Part shown: piece after piece, positions 34,538-44,917 of the stretch
Numbering within the stretch: the first letter of the stretch is position 1
How the letters are laid out: every line of letters starts with the position of its first letter
Assembly: GCA_001768325.1 (NCBI GenBank)
Contig: MENQ01000022.1
Span: 1-54,038, forward strand
Source: Bacteroidetes bacterium GWC2_46_850
Lineage (GTDB): Bacteria; Bacteroidota; Bacteroidia; Bacteroidales; Dysgonomonadaceae
DNA length: 54,038 bases
Direction of reading: 5' to 3'
Made by a program: the position numbers and the translations under genes
Notes under the pieces: generated by a model
Told to the model about the DNA's origin: nothing
Databases searched by the model: none
The model's input: only the letters and a program-made list of their open reading frames with translations

Positions 34538-36177
34538 GGGTCTGCTGAATAATAGATATTTATTCTGAAAATCAGTAAATTAAACGATATAAAATTTGCA
34601 TAACTGCAAGAAATTGAGTATTTTTACTTCATAAACCTTGCATTTTATGATACGATACAAGAGCTCCAGACAGCTTTCAATATCCGAGTTCAAGATGCCT
34701 TTTGATGCAAAACTGGATGAGAATAACCGGTGGGTTGTTCTTTCAAAAATAGTTCCCTGGGAAGAGTTCGCCCGGCTTTACTACAAGAACTTCAAGAGCA
34801 ACCGTGGTGCCCCCACCAAGGATGCCCGGCTTGTGCTGGGAGTGATCATCATCAAGCACATCATGAAGACGGACGATCGCGGTGTGATAGAGATGATCCA
34901 GGAGAATCCCTACATGCAGTATTTTCTTGGACTCGAAGCTTTCACTTATGAACAGGTAATGACGCCCTCGCTGCTGGTTTCCATCAGGAAACGCATTGAT
35001 CTGGATGTCTTTGAATCATTGACAGACGATTTAATAAGAAAAGGGTTGAAGCTGAAAGCCGGGACAAAACAAGAAAAGTCTGACACGGTTACGAAGGATG
35101 AAGAAGAGGATAATGATGACGACCCTGATCCACATCCCGGGAACAAGGGGAAGCTTCAATTGGATGCAACGGTCTGTGATGCGGATATCAAGTATCCCAC
35201 CGATCTGGATCTGCTGAACGAGAGTCGTCAAAAAGCAGAGGAACTGATTGATGAACTGTGTTTGAAGCTGGGAGTTCAGGATAAACCCCGCACCTACAGG
35301 AGGGTTGCACGCAAGGATTTTTTGAATGTGTCGAAAATGAAGAGAAAACCTGCCAACGTTTTAAGACAAGCGATACGCAAGCAAATCAACTACCTGAAGC
35401 GGGATGTACGGACTATCAATGAGATACTGGACACCATAAAGGATGAACCGGTTCCTTTTGACAGGCGGCAACTGAAATATTTTTTCGTTATCCGGCATCT
35501 GCTGGAACAACAGGAGACAATGTACAAGAAGAAGAGCCATCAAGTAGAAGATCGCATCGTGAGCATTCATCAGCCGCATGTACGTCCCATCGTCCGTGGC
35601 AAGGCCAAGGCAAAAACAGAGTTCGGGGCGAAGATCAACATCAGCCTGTTGGATGGTTATGCCAGGGTGGATCATTTCCACTGGGATGCCTTTAACGAGG
35701 GGCAGGATCTTCAGGCACAGGTTGAACGCTTCAGAAAGCTGACAGGGAAGTATCCGGAGCTGGTTCAGGTGGATAAGATTTATCTCACCCGGGAGAACAG
35801 GCGGTTTTTGAAAGAGAAAGGAATCCGCTACACCGGGGAACCACTGGGACGAAAACCGGTAAAAGAGATCAAGAGCAGATACCAAAAACGTAAAGAGCGA
35901 CGAGAGGCGGCGGAACGCAATCAGGTTGAAGGGAAGTTTGGTCAGGGGAAACGTGGATATGGTTTAAATGATATCCGTGCCAGATTGGCCACGACGTCAA
36001 ACAGTTGGATAGGGGCTATCATTTTTGTGATGAACCTGATCCGACACATGAGGGATATTCCCTTGTCTTATTTTGTCTCGTTACTATTGAAACTGATGAA
36101 AGTGAGAAATATAAACATTTATCCAGTCAAGCCACAAATGAAATTGTGTGCCTGATTGGGATTTAATAAGCAGACCC
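34538..36177 (+). mobile_element. IS1182/IS5-like insertion sequence, 1.64 kb
   Basis: Inverted ends GGGTCTGCT (34538-34546) and AGCAGACCC (36169-36177) flank the transposase. TAATTA occurs immediately outside on both sides (34532-34537 and 36178-36183), a 6-bp target duplication, though the sequence is palindromic. It lies between the glycosyltransferase scrap and an intact glycosyltransferase. Confidence 0.85.
34647..36155 (+). CDS. IS1182/IS5-like transposase
   Basis: About 502 residues from ATG 34647. The N-terminus has a DUF772-like block (KFKSNRGAPTKDARLVLGV style: YYKNFKSNRGAPTKDARLVL). The DDE core follows: Asp in LQLDATVCDADIKYP, Asp in LVQVDKIYLTREN, and Glu in RNQVEGKFGQGKRGYGL. 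It appears intact. A decayed partial copy lies at 44918-45172. Confidence 0.85.
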   Translation: MIRYKSSRQLSISEFKMPFDAKLDENNRWVVLSKIVPWEEFARLYYKNFKSNRGAPTKDARLVLGVIIIKHIMKTDDRGVIEMIQENPYMQYFLGLEAFTYEQVMTPSLLVSIRKRIDLDVFESLTDDLIRKGLKLKAGTKQEKSDTVTKDEEEDNDDDPDPHPGNKGKLQLDATVCDADIKYPTDLDLLNESRQKAEELIDELCLKLGVQDKPRTYRRVARKDFLNVSKMKRKPANVLRQAIRKQINYLKRDVRTINEILDTIKDEPVPFDRRQLKYFFVIRHLLEQQETMYKKKSHQVEDRIVSIHQPHVRPIVRGKAKAKTEFGAKINISLLDGYARVDHFHWDAFNEGQDLQAQVERFRKLTGKYPELVQVDKIYLTRENRRFLKEKGIRYTGEPLGRKPVKEIKSRYQKRKERREAAERNQVEGKFGQGKRGYGLNDIRARLATTSNSWIGAIIFVMNLIRHMRDIPLSYFVSLLLKLMKVRNINIYPVKPQMKLCA

Positions 36178-36216
36178 TAATTAGTGATAAATTATTAATT
36201 ATATACAATCAAAAAA

Positions 36217-37359
36217 ATGAATATTCTTATTAATCTGTCAACATTAAAGAAAGGTGGTGGACAAAATGTTGGTCTTAATTTTTTATCAGGTTTATTAGAA
36301 TTGAAAGACTACAATGATACATATTTCTTTTTAGTTGTAAAAAATTCTCATATACACGATTTTTTATTGGATAATAATAGAAAGAATATCTTGATAACCA
36401 GTCCGTCTCCTATTAAACGTATATATAAAGAGGTTTTTACCATGTCATCTATATTTAGAAAGTTAAAAATAGATGTTATTTACACTTACTTTGGTTATGG
36501 ATTATTTAGATCTGATATCCCACAGATTTGTGGTGTAGCGGTTTCTAATATTTTTTTTCCGGAGATAAAATTTTGGCATGGAAATTTTCGACACGTTTTA
36601 TTAAGAAAGATAATAGATCGATACTGGATTTTTGGAATTAAAAGGGCAGATGCATTAATATTTGAAAATAAAATCATGGAAAAAAGATGCCAAATAATTT
36701 ATGGTTTTCCTGAAAATAGAACTGTATATATTTCGCCTTCTTTTAATTCAGATTATAATAGTACAATTTTAGAAATTGAGGGTTTAAAAGAAAATACTGT
36801 AAAACTATTAATGCTCTGTGGTTGGCAATTGAATAAAAACATAATGAGAGTACCAGAAATTGCCTTCAATCTAAAAAAAACAAATCAATCCTATCAATTT
36901 ATAATTACAGCTCCAAAAGACAATTCAAAAGAACACAAGAAATTTATTTCTTTGTCTAAACATTTTGGTGTTGAAGACATGATTAATTTAATTGGGCCAG
37001 TTAAAAAAAAATATTTGGATAGTTTATATAAACAAATAGACTATGTTTTACTAATGAGTAAACTCGAGAGTTTCAGTAATAATATAATTGAAGCTTGGAA
37101 TTTTAAAAAACCCTTAATTGTTAGTAATGAACAATGGTCCAATTCAATATGCAAAAATGCCGCATATTATATACAAAGAGAATCCCCGGGGGAGATTGCT
37201 AATTCAATAGATGAGCTTCGACAGGATAAAGATCTTCAAAATAAATTAATAAATGAAGGTACATCTCAATTGAATGATTATCCTTCAATTCTTGAAAAAA
37301 CAAAATCCGAGATATTATTCATAAAGAAAATATATAATGACTGTAAAACAGATAATTAG
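36217..37359 (+). CDS. Family 4 glycosyltransferase
   Basis: The 380-residue GT-B protein starts [19 protein letters not shown] and has [11 protein letters not shown], then [14 protein letters not shown] in place of the usual E-x7-E donor site. It is AT-rich and begins 33 bases after the IS target site, so it belongs to a separately acquired segment. Substrates unknown. Confidence 0.75.
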   Translation: MNILINLSTLKKGGGQNVGLNFLSGLLELKDYNDTYFFLVVKNSHIHDFLLDNNRKNILITSPSPIKRIYKEVFTMSSIFRKLKIDVIYTYFGYGLFRSDIPQICGVAVSNIFFPEIKFWHGNFRHVLLRKIIDRYWIFGIKRADALIFENKIMEKRCQIIYGFPENRTVYISPSFNSDYNSTILEIEGLKENTVKLLMLCGWQLNKNIMRVPEIAFNLKKTNQSYQFIITAPKDNSKEHKKFISLSKHFGVEDMINLIGPVKKKYLDSLYKQIDYVLLMSKLESFSNNIIEAWNFKKPLIVSNEQWSNSICKNAAYYIQRESPGEIANSIDELRQDKDLQNKLINEGTSQLNDYPSILEKTKSEILFIKKIYNDCKTDN

Positions 37360-37870
37360 AGATTTTGCAATTTCTTCTTTCGAATTTCTTTCAGATATTG
37401 TATTCCTATTGCCAAGACATAAGATACCATTTAATTTATTTAAAAGAATATTTTTATTATTAATGGGTGCTAAAGTCGGAAAATGGGTGACATTTTATCC
37501 GGGGATTTCAATTAAAACAGGAAGAAAATTGATCATTGGAAACTATGTAGATATATCATCTGGAGTAATGTTAGCAACTGATGGAGGTCTAGAAATTGGT
37601 GATAGAACATTAATTGGTTTTAGAGCAATTATTTTATCTGACAGTCATGAAATACCTCAGAATAATGCACCAATTTTTTATGGAAAGCAATTGAGAAAAA
37701 AAATTGTAATTAAGAATGATGTCTGGATAGGTGCAAATGCAATTATTTTACCCGGAGTAATTATTGAAGAAGGTGCTATAATAGCAGCAGGTTCCATTGT
37801 TACAAAAGACGTACCATCATACTCAATAGTTGCAGGTATACCTGCAAAGGTTATTAAAATGAGAAACTGA
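37337..37870 (+). CDS. Hexapeptide-repeat sugar O-acetyltransferase
   Basis: The 177-residue protein has a left-handed beta-helix end: [19 protein letters not shown], then [19 protein letters not shown] and [11 protein letters not shown]. This is the WcaF/maltose-acetyltransferase-like family that adds acetyl groups to sugars. It overlaps the preceding glycosyltransferase gene by 23 bases, suggesting its target is a sugar of the same repeat unit. Confidence 0.8.
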   Translation: MTVKQIIRDFAISSFEFLSDIVFLLPRHKIPFNLFKRIFLLLMGAKVGKWVTFYPGISIKTGRKLIIGNYVDISSGVMLATDGGLEIGDRTLIGFRAIILSDSHEIPQNNAPIFYGKQLRKKIVIKNDVWIGANAIILPGVIIEEGAIIAAGSIVTKDVPSYSIVAGIPAKVIKMRN

Positions 37871-37931
37871 TAATGGATATCTTGTTATAAGGCACATAAG
37901 AATATTTTAATTCCTTTTTATATAATCTATA

Positions 37932-38954
37932 ATGAAATTATTTGCAAACAAAATTTTATTAATAACAGGTGGTACAGGTTCTTTTGGCAATGCTGTTTTG
38001 AACCGGTTTCTGGATACAGATATCAAAGAAATTCGTATCTTCAGTCGCGATGAAAAGAAACAGGATGATATGCGTCACCGAATACAGAATCAAAAAGTTA
38101 AATTCTACATTGGAGATGTACGTGATAAACGTTCTGTAGATACTGCCATGCGTGGTGTTGATTATGTGTTTCACGCAGCGGCTTTGAAGCAGGTGCCTTC
38201 ATGCGAGTTTTTCCCGATGCAGGCGGTACGAACAAACGTAATAGGAACAGAAAACGTACTGGATTCAGCTGTTGAGCATGGTGTGAAAAACGTGGTGGTG
38301 TTGAGTACTGATAAAGCTGCTTATCCGATCAATGCAATGGGTATCAGTAAGGCGATGATGGAGAAGGTGGCGATTGCCAAAGCACGTTCTTTAGAGAATG
38401 ATGCCACAACGACCATATGTTGTACCCGTTACGGGAATGTGATGGCGAGTCGAGGTTCGGTGATTCCCTTGTGGGTTGATCAGATTAAAGCCGGAAAGCC
38501 CATCACGATTACCGATCCCGGTATGACGCGCTATATGATGACACTGGATGATGCGGTGGATCTGGTGCTGTATGCTTTTGAGCATGGGAACCAGGGCGAT
38601 CTTTTTGTACAGAAAGCACCGGCTGCTACATTAACTGTTTTGGCAGAATCGTTGAAAGAGTTGTATCACGCCGATACGGTAGTGAAGGTAATCGGCACAA
38701 GGCATGGTGAAAAACTGTACGAGACTTTGGTGACACGCGAAGAGATGTTCCGCTCTGAAGATATGGGTGATTATTTCCGTATTCCGGCTGATGCTCGTGA
38801 CTTGAATTATGATAAGTTCTTCGTGGAAGGTCAGGAAGATATTTCTAAAGTGGAGGATTATCATTCACACAATACTTTCCGCTTGGATAAAGAGGGAATG
38901 AAGCAACTGCTTTTGAAGCTTCCAGAGATAAGAGAGGATTTAAAACTGTTGTAA
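37932..38954 (+). CDS. capE: UDP-N-acetylglucosamine 4,6-dehydratase/5-epimerase (CapE/WbjB-like)
   Basis: The 340-residue SDR has GGTGSFGN at 13-20, LKQVPSCEFFP, STDKAAYPINAMG, and GMTRYMMTLDDAVDL. This set marks CapE/WbjB/FnlA enzymes, the first step of UDP-N-acetyl-L-fucosamine synthesis. The stop overlaps the next ATG (TAATG). Confidence 0.85.
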   Translation: MKLFANKILLITGGTGSFGNAVLNRFLDTDIKEIRIFSRDEKKQDDMRHRIQNQKVKFYIGDVRDKRSVDTAMRGVDYVFHAAALKQVPSCEFFPMQAVRTNVIGTENVLDSAVEHGVKNVVVLSTDKAAYPINAMGISKAMMEKVAIAKARSLENDATTTICCTRYGNVMASRGSVIPLWVDQIKAGKPITITDPGMTRYMMTLDDAVDLVLYAFEHGNQGDLFVQKAPAATLTVLAESLKELYHADTVVKVIGTRHGEKLYETLVTREEMFRSEDMGDYFRIPADARDLNYDKFFVEGQEDISKVEDYHSHNTFRLDKEGMKQLLLKLPEIREDLKLL

Positions 38955-40099
38955 TGATGAAGATTCTGATCACAGGTGCAAGAGGATTTATCGGGAAAAA
39001 TCTGATTGCCGAACTAAACAATATCAAAGAAGGAAAAGCCAAGGGGTATCATTTAAACCCCGAGCTTACTCTGTTTGAATATGACATTGATACCGATCCG
39101 TCACTTCTGGATGGATATTGCAAGGATGCGGATTTTGTATTCCACCTTGCCGGTGTAAACAGACCCAAGGAGCAAAGTGAATTCATGGAGGGTAATTTCG
39201 GATTCACTTCTTTGTTACTGGACACGTTAAAGAAACATGGCAACAATTGTCCCGTGATGTTGTCTTCTTCCATTCAGGCTGAATTGGATAATCCCTACGG
39301 GATCTCCAAGAAGGCAGGTGAAGACTTACTGCTTGAATACGGTCGTGAGACAGGTTCAGATGTATTAATATACCGTTTCCCGAATGTATTTGGTAAATGG
39401 TGCCGACCAAACTATAACAGCGCTGTGGCAACTTTCTGTCACAACGTGGCTCATGATCTTCCTATTCAGGTGAATGACCGAACAGTAGAAATGACACTTG
39501 TCTATATTGATGATGTGGTGAAAGAGCTGATCGCAGCATTGGAGGGCAATCCAAACAAGTCAGGTGAGTTTTGCAAAGTACCGGTAGAGCATAAGATCAC
39601 ATTGGGAGAAATAGTGGATCTGATCTACTCTTTCAAAGAGAGCAGGAAGAATCTTCTTGTTGCTGATTTGTCCGACCTTTTCACGAAGAAACTTTATTCA
39701 ACCTATCTGAGTTATCTCCCCGAAGATCAGTTTTCCTATCCGCTGAAGATGAATGTGGATGAAAGAGGTTCTTTCACTGAGTTCCTGAAATCCAACGATA
39801 GGGGACAGGTATCAATCAATATCTCCAGGCCGGGCATCACGAAAGGGCAGCACTGGCATCATACCAAGAATGAGAAGTTCTTGGTGGTTAGTGGAAAAGG
39901 TGTAATTCGTTTCCGTAAGATAGATGAAGAGAAGGTACATGAATATTTTGTATCGGGTGAAAAATTAGAGGTGGTGGATATTCCGGTGGGCTATACGCAC
40001 AATATTGAAAATCTGGGTGAGACAGACATGGTCACGGTGATGTGGGTGAACGAAGTGTTCGATCCGGAGAGACCAGATACTTACTTTTTACCGGTTTAG
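38954..40099 (+). CDS. capF: Bifunctional epimerase/reductase with C-terminal cupin (CapF/WbjC-like)
   Basis: The protein is 381 residues. An N-terminal SDR domain (ILITGARGFIGKNLIAEL) is followed by a cupin (about 260-381, GQHWHHTKNEKFLVV and GYTHNIENLG). This fusion is the hallmark of CapF, the second enzyme of the UDP-FucNAc path. It lies directly between CapE and CapG. Confidence 0.9.
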   Translation: MMKILITGARGFIGKNLIAELNNIKEGKAKGYHLNPELTLFEYDIDTDPSLLDGYCKDADFVFHLAGVNRPKEQSEFMEGNFGFTSLLLDTLKKHGNNCPVMLSSSIQAELDNPYGISKKAGEDLLLEYGRETGSDVLIYRFPNVFGKWCRPNYNSAVATFCHNVAHDLPIQVNDRTVEMTLVYIDDVVKELIAALEGNPNKSGEFCKVPVEHKITLGEIVDLIYSFKESRKNLLVADLSDLFTKKLYSTYLSYLPEDQFSYPLKMNVDERGSFTEFLKSNDRGQVSINISRPGITKGQHWHHTKNEKFLVVSGKGVIRFRKIDEEKVHEYFVSGEKLEVVDIPVGYTHNIENLGETDMVTVMWVNEVFDPERPDTYFLPV

Positions 40100-40116
40100 A
40101 TAAGAAAGATAAAGAG

Positions 40117-41250
40117 ATGAGGAAATTAAAAGTATTGACTGTAGTGGGAACACGTCCGGAAATTATCCGTTTGGCGTGCGTGCTGCAAAAGCTGGATGCA
40201 TCGGAAGCGATTGAGCATGTCTTGGTGCATACCGGGCAGAATTATGATTATGAGTTGAACGAAGTGTTTTTTGAGGACCTTGGTTTGCGCAAACCTGATC
40301 ATTTTCTAAATGCTGCTGGGAAGAATGCCACAGAGACAGCCGGTCAGATCCTGATCAATATTGATCCTGTACTGGAAAAGGAACAACCGGATGCGTTTCT
40401 GGTATTGGGTGATACCAATTCCTGTCTCTGCGCTATTGCAGCCAAGAAACGTCATATTCCTATCTTCCATATGGAAGCAGGAAATCGTTGTTTCGATCAG
40501 CGGGTACCGGAAGAGAGCAATCGTAAGATAGTAGACCATACAGCAGACATCAATCTTACCTATAGTGATATTGCACGTGAATACCTTTTAGCAGAAGGTT
40601 TACGGCCCGACAGAATCATCAAGACCGGTAGTCCAATGTACGAGGTGTTGATGCAATATCTGCCTAAGATTGTGGCTTCGAATATTCTTGAAACGCTGAA
40701 CCTCGAGAAGGGTCAGTTTTTTGTGGTCTCTGCTCACAGAGAGGAGAACATCTCTTCGGAGAAGAACTTCTTCAACCTGGTGGAGATATTGAACGGAATC
40801 GCTGAGAAATATGATTATCCTGTGATTGTCTCTACCCATCCACGCACCCGCAACATGATTGAAAAGAAGGGAATCACTTTTCACAAGAATGTGCAGTTGA
40901 TGAAGCCGATGGCATTGAGCGACTACAATAAATTGCAGATGAATGCATTTGCGGTGTTATCAGACAGCGGTACCATTTCAGAAGAGTCATCGATTTTGAA
41001 TTTCAGGGCATTGAATATTCGTGAAGCACACGAGCGTCCGGAAGCAATGGAAGAAGCCTCCGTAATGATGGTGGGACTGAATCCTGAACGGGTGATGCAG
41101 GGACTGGTGCAGTTGCAGGTTCAATCGTTGGGAGAGGAACGCAATTTCAGACCGGTAGCTGACTATAGCATGCCCAACGTGAGTGAGAAGGTGGTACGCA
41201 TCATTATCTCCTATACAGATTACATTAAACGGGTAGTTTGGAGTGAGTAA
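40117..41250 (+). CDS. capG: UDP-sugar 2-epimerase (CapG/WbjD-like)
   Basis: The 377-residue protein has VVGTRPEIIRLACVL, VHTGQNYD, LVLGDTNS, MEAGNRCFDQRVPEESNR and SDSGTISEESS, typical of non-hydrolysing 2-epimerases. In this position it is the third enzyme of UDP-N-acetyl-L-fucosamine synthesis. The start at 40117 follows the CapF stop; the frame is open earlier but overlaps CapF. Confidence 0.88.
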   Translation: MRKLKVLTVVGTRPEIIRLACVLQKLDASEAIEHVLVHTGQNYDYELNEVFFEDLGLRKPDHFLNAAGKNATETAGQILINIDPVLEKEQPDAFLVLGDTNSCLCAIAAKKRHIPIFHMEAGNRCFDQRVPEESNRKIVDHTADINLTYSDIAREYLLAEGLRPDRIIKTGSPMYEVLMQYLPKIVASNILETLNLEKGQFFVVSAHREENISSEKNFFNLVEILNGIAEKYDYPVIVSTHPRTRNMIEKKGITFHKNVQLMKPMALSDYNKLQMNAFAVLSDSGTISEESSILNFRALNIREAHERPEAMEEASVMMVGLNPERVMQGLVQLQVQSLGEERNFRPVADYSMPNVSEKVVRIIISYTDYIKRVVWSE

Positions 41251-41251
41251 G

Positions 41252-42454
41252 ATGAATATCCTGTTTCTAACTGTTTCCAGGATTGACGATATCAACAATC
41301 GTGGTATATATACAGATCTTTTACGCCATTTTATCAAAGAGGGTCATCGCATCTTTATCGTTTCACCATCAGAAAGAAGGTTTGGTAAAAAAACGTATTT
41401 GATGGAAGATGAAAATTATTCGTTGCTAAAAGTAAAGACCCTTAATATTCAGAAAACAAACTTCATAGAGAAAGGAATAGGAACAATACTGTTGGAATAT
41501 CAGTTTGAGAAAGCAATTGACAGGTATTTCAAGCAAATAAGATTTGATCTGATACTCTACTCTACGCCGCCCATTACGCTTACACGCATCATTGAGAAGA
41601 TAAAGACCAGAGACAGAGCAAAGACCTACTTACTACTTAAAGATATCTTTCCGCAGAATGCTGTTGATATTGGGATGATGTCTCCAAAAGGGGTTTTATA
41701 CCGATTCTTCAGAAAGAAGGAGCAGAAACTGTATCTATTATCAGATTACATTGGATGTATGTCACCGGCAAATGTGCAATTTTTGTTGGAACATAATCCT
41801 GAGATTAATTCGGAACACATTGAGGTATGCCCCAATTCTGTTGAGTTGGCAACTAATCATGCGGTGGTTGATAAAGATAAAATCAGAAAGAAATTCGATA
41901 TCCCTATCGGTTCTGTTGTGTTTATCTATGGTGGAAATTTGGGAAAACCGCAGGGACTGGATTTCCTCTTGCGCATATTCGAGTCTAACCGTGATAAGAA
42001 TGATCGTTATTTTATGGTCGTTGGTTCAGGAACTGAGTATGGGAAAATATCGCAATGGTTTGATGTAAATAAACCTGTGAATGCGCAACTTTTGTCAGCA
42101 TTACCAAAAATGGATTATGATGAGCTGGTAGAATCGTGTGATGTGGGTCTTATATTCCTGGATCCTCGCTTTACGATTCCCAATTACCCTTCACGCTTAT
42201 TGTCTTACCTGGAATATAAAATGCCTGTTTTGATGGCTACCGATGTGAATACGGATATTGGCTCCATTGCTGAAGAAAATGGTTATGGCCTATGGTGTGA
42301 GAATGGCGATCTGGAGAAATTTAATCTATTGTTAGACAAACTTGCATCCGATCCATCTTTGAGAAACCAAATGGGCGAGAATGGCTATATATTTCTTGAA
42401 GAGAATTATACCGTGGAAAAGGGTTATGAGATAATAATGAGGCATATGATGTAA
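41252..42454 (+). CDS. Family 4 glycosyltransferase (WbuB-like)
   Basis: The 400-residue protein starts MNILFLTVSRIDDINNRGIYTDLL and has VFIYGGNLGKPQGLDFLL and the PSRLLSYLEYKMPVL donor-site region. It resembles transferases that follow FucNAc genes (WbuB-like), so transfer of N-acetylfucosamine is a reasonable guess. The ATG at 41252 follows the CapG stop by one base; a GTG at 41243 is the alternative. Confidence 0.75.
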   Translation: MNILFLTVSRIDDINNRGIYTDLLRHFIKEGHRIFIVSPSERRFGKKTYLMEDENYSLLKVKTLNIQKTNFIEKGIGTILLEYQFEKAIDRYFKQIRFDLILYSTPPITLTRIIEKIKTRDRAKTYLLLKDIFPQNAVDIGMMSPKGVLYRFFRKKEQKLYLLSDYIGCMSPANVQFLLEHNPEINSEHIEVCPNSVELATNHAVVDKDKIRKKFDIPIGSVVFIYGGNLGKPQGLDFLLRIFESNRDKNDRYFMVVGSGTEYGKISQWFDVNKPVNAQLLSALPKMDYDELVESCDVGLIFLDPRFTIPNYPSRLLSYLEYKMPVLMATDVNTDIGSIAEENGYGLWCENGDLEKFNLLLDKLASDPSLRNQMGENGYIFLEENYTVEKGYEIIMRHMM

Positions 42455-42528
42455 AACCGAATCATTTTTTGTCATATCATATTTTATTTGTATTTAAATT
42501 TAAGACTTAAACTATATTTTAGGTTGCC

Positions 42529-42996
42529 ATGAAAGAGATATACACGAATTTGTTTATTGGTTCTGATGATGATTATAAATTTCTATCGTATGATTTAAAG
42601 GGATGGTACATTATCCATGCTTGTAAGGATCCTTATCACAAAAATGCTTTGGGTTATGTTGGACGGTCAGCCCCGAAAGATCATCCGGAGTATTTGATTG
42701 CAGAAAGAGATTGTCATCTAATTTTGAATTTGGTAGACGCTCCGGATCCTTCTTATATACCTAAGGAAATAATTGACAAGGCACTTAATACAATCAACAA
42801 TAAAATACCCGACCAAAAAGTGTTAGTACATTGTAATCAAGGTATGTCTCGTTCTGCCGTGATAGGAATGCTCTATCTTCATTCACGTGGTTTACTATCC
42901 GACGATTTCGAAGAGGCTGAAAAGGAATATTTAGATATATATCCGTTTTATGCTCCCAATAATGGAATGAGAATGTATGCAAGAAATATATGGTAG
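42529..42996 (+). CDS. Dual-specificity/tyrosine phosphatase-like protein
   Basis: The 155-residue protein has the C-x5-R phosphatase loop HCNQGMSRSA (Cys102, Arg108) and an upstream Asp in LVDAPDPS that could be the general acid. It is unlike the low-molecular-weight Wzb phosphatases normally paired with Wzc. It opens a block of non-capsule cargo (phosphatase, TPR, FRG). It might still counter the Wzc-like kinase; this is inference. Confidence 0.75.
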   Translation: MKEIYTNLFIGSDDDYKFLSYDLKGWYIIHACKDPYHKNALGYVGRSAPKDHPEYLIAERDCHLILNLVDAPDPSYIPKEIIDKALNTINNKIPDQKVLVHCNQGMSRSAVIGMLYLHSRGLLSDDFEEAEKEYLDIYPFYAPNNGMRMYARNIW

Positions 42997-43127
42997 TGAT
43001 CTTTTGAAAAATTGGTTATGACGAAGTTATAGATAAATTTGTGTCTGTGTGCAAGGAAATTTAATAGATAACCGAAAGTGATAACCAATGAACAATCAGG
43101 GCTTAAAAGGATACAATAGTATATAGT

Positions 43128-43844
43128 ATGGATACTGATATATTAAATGAAAAATTTGGGGAAGTCCGGTTTCTGCTGGATATGGGAGATTTCGAAAAAG
43201 CAGAAGATATACTAAATGAAGTACATACTAATATTTCAAAGATCAATGATAACGATTTATTTATCCAATATTACCTGATTAAGACCGATTTGTATAGGTG
43301 TACAAGGCGACGAGAATTAAACCTTGTTTTATGGAATGAGATGGAGCGATATTGCATCACTGATATTCATAAGTGTATGCGTTTATCATATTTGGCAAAT
43401 GATTATTTGAGGTTAAAAAGATATGATGAGGCTTTTAATTTTGCTGATGCAGCATTAAATGTTGCAAGTGGATTGGATGCCAGAAATGGTTTGCTGTCGC
43501 TACAAATTAAAGGAGAGTGTTTTAAAGTAAAAAAGGATTGGAGTAATGCAATAAAAATGTATTCCACCATAGCATCAATAGCCGAAACGGATGGTAATAA
43601 GGCATTCGTTGCCAAGTATCATGCGAAAAGTGCATTGATGCTTTATGAAATGGGATATAAACAGCTAGCAATTGATCGGTTATTTGAGGCTGAAGAACAT
43701 GCAAATGAGTTGAATAATATTGATCTTATACAAAAAATTGCCATTTGGCGTGCTGATTTATACAGAGATATGGGAGATGATAAGAAGGCTCTGGATTTAC
43801 TGAAAGTGATAGCTGGTTTCAATAATGAGTACTTTTATTATTGA
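43128..43844 (+). CDS. TPR-repeat-like protein
   Basis: The 238-residue, all-helical protein has recurring TPR-type pairs (MGDFEKAEDILNEV, YDEAFNFADAALNVA, MGDDKKALDLLKVI). TPRs mediate protein contacts. Its last 20 bases overlap the start of the FRG gene, so the two are probably made together and may form a complex. Confidence 0.65.
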   Translation: MDTDILNEKFGEVRFLLDMGDFEKAEDILNEVHTNISKINDNDLFIQYYLIKTDLYRCTRRRELNLVLWNEMERYCITDIHKCMRLSYLANDYLRLKRYDEAFNFADAALNVASGLDARNGLLSLQIKGECFKVKKDWSNAIKMYSTIASIAETDGNKAFVAKYHAKSALMLYEMGYKQLAIDRLFEAEEHANELNNIDLIQKIAIWRADLYRDMGDDKKALDLLKVIAGFNNEYFYY

Positions 43845-44913
43845 ACCAACTTCATATGATTTTGCCTCTTTTTTAAAATATCGAGACAAGATTATTGTTT
43901 CAGAGTTACCTAATATCCTTCAGGTACTGGAAAATATTGCAGAGGATGAGCTAAAGGCTCGTTTAGATCCATTGCAATCATCTCATATTTCATATTTGCA
44001 AAGTGATAATACATTTGTTTTGGTTCGAAATGACGGGAATGGGCGTATTCAATTTATGCCCACTTCCCCTTCCGGAATGAAGTTTTATAGAGGTGAAAAC
44101 GACTTTCATGAAGTTTGTAAACCAAGTTTATTTAGAGGTCTTTCAGGTAATAGAATCTTAATAGAACAATTGAAGACATGTGAGTTTATATTATTATTGG
44201 AATCGCATCCTATAGTTAGAGATTTTTTAAATTCGGGTTATGACATAGATCCTGTTGGAATGGCACAGCATTATGGGTTAAAAACAAATATATTAGATTT
44301 GACCAATAACAAATGGGTTGCTGCATTTTTTGCTTGCACTAAAACAAATTCAACAGGAGCATATGAATTATTGGATGGTTCTTACGAGAATAAGATGGGA
44401 ATTCTATACTCTTTGGATATTGAACCAGAAAGCTTTGGAAAAGATGTTATTGTTGTAGGGGCACAACCATTTGAACGTCCTACAAGGCAAAATGCCTTTG
44501 CATTATCCTTATCTGAAGATGATAATTTTAATGACCGTAAAGGATTAGGAATCATTCCATTTAAACATGACAAAGAATCTGAAAGTATCCTTTTTGACAT
44601 GTTTTACAGAAGTAAGAAACTTTTCCCTGATGATATGCTTGTTGATGTGGTATCACAGATAAATGAGATAAATGAAATTTCTTGTGGTGCAGTCTCCTTT
44701 TGCAAGACTGTGTATTATTCCAATGTCTCTGATAATGATTGGGAAAAGTATTTAAAACAAACAGGACTTTCAATTGTGCCGGAAACGACTATTAGATTTG
44801 ATGAAGAGAAACTAAATATTCAGTACAAGTTTTGGTGCAATTATGGTAGAGACAGATTAATGAGAAGAACACAGTGTCATCTGGTTACGTCTTTTAAATT
44901 TGACAACTTTTAA
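43825..44913 (+). CDS. FRG-domain protein
   Basis: The 362-residue protein has an FRG domain: FYRGEND at 87-93, SLFRG at 101-105, and MAQHYGLKTNILDLT at 146-160 followed by WVAAFFA. FRG domains (named for FRG in the motif) are of uncertain function and often found in accessory or defence-type islands. A nuclease or NAD-related toxin activity has not been shown from sequence. Confidence 0.8.
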   Translation: MSTFIIEPTSYDFASFLKYRDKIIVSELPNILQVLENIAEDELKARLDPLQSSHISYLQSDNTFVLVRNDGNGRIQFMPTSPSGMKFYRGENDFHEVCKPSLFRGLSGNRILIEQLKTCEFILLLESHPIVRDFLNSGYDIDPVGMAQHYGLKTNILDLTNNKWVAAFFACTKTNSTGAYELLDGSYENKMGILYSLDIEPESFGKDVIVVGAQPFERPTRQNAFALSLSEDDNFNDRKGLGIIPFKHDKESESILFDMFYRSKKLFPDDMLVDVVSQINEINEISCGAVSFCKTVYYSNVSDNDWEKYLKQTGLSIVPETTIRFDEEKLNIQYKFWCNYGRDRLMRRTQCHLVTSFKFDNF

Positions 44914-44917
44914 TTTC

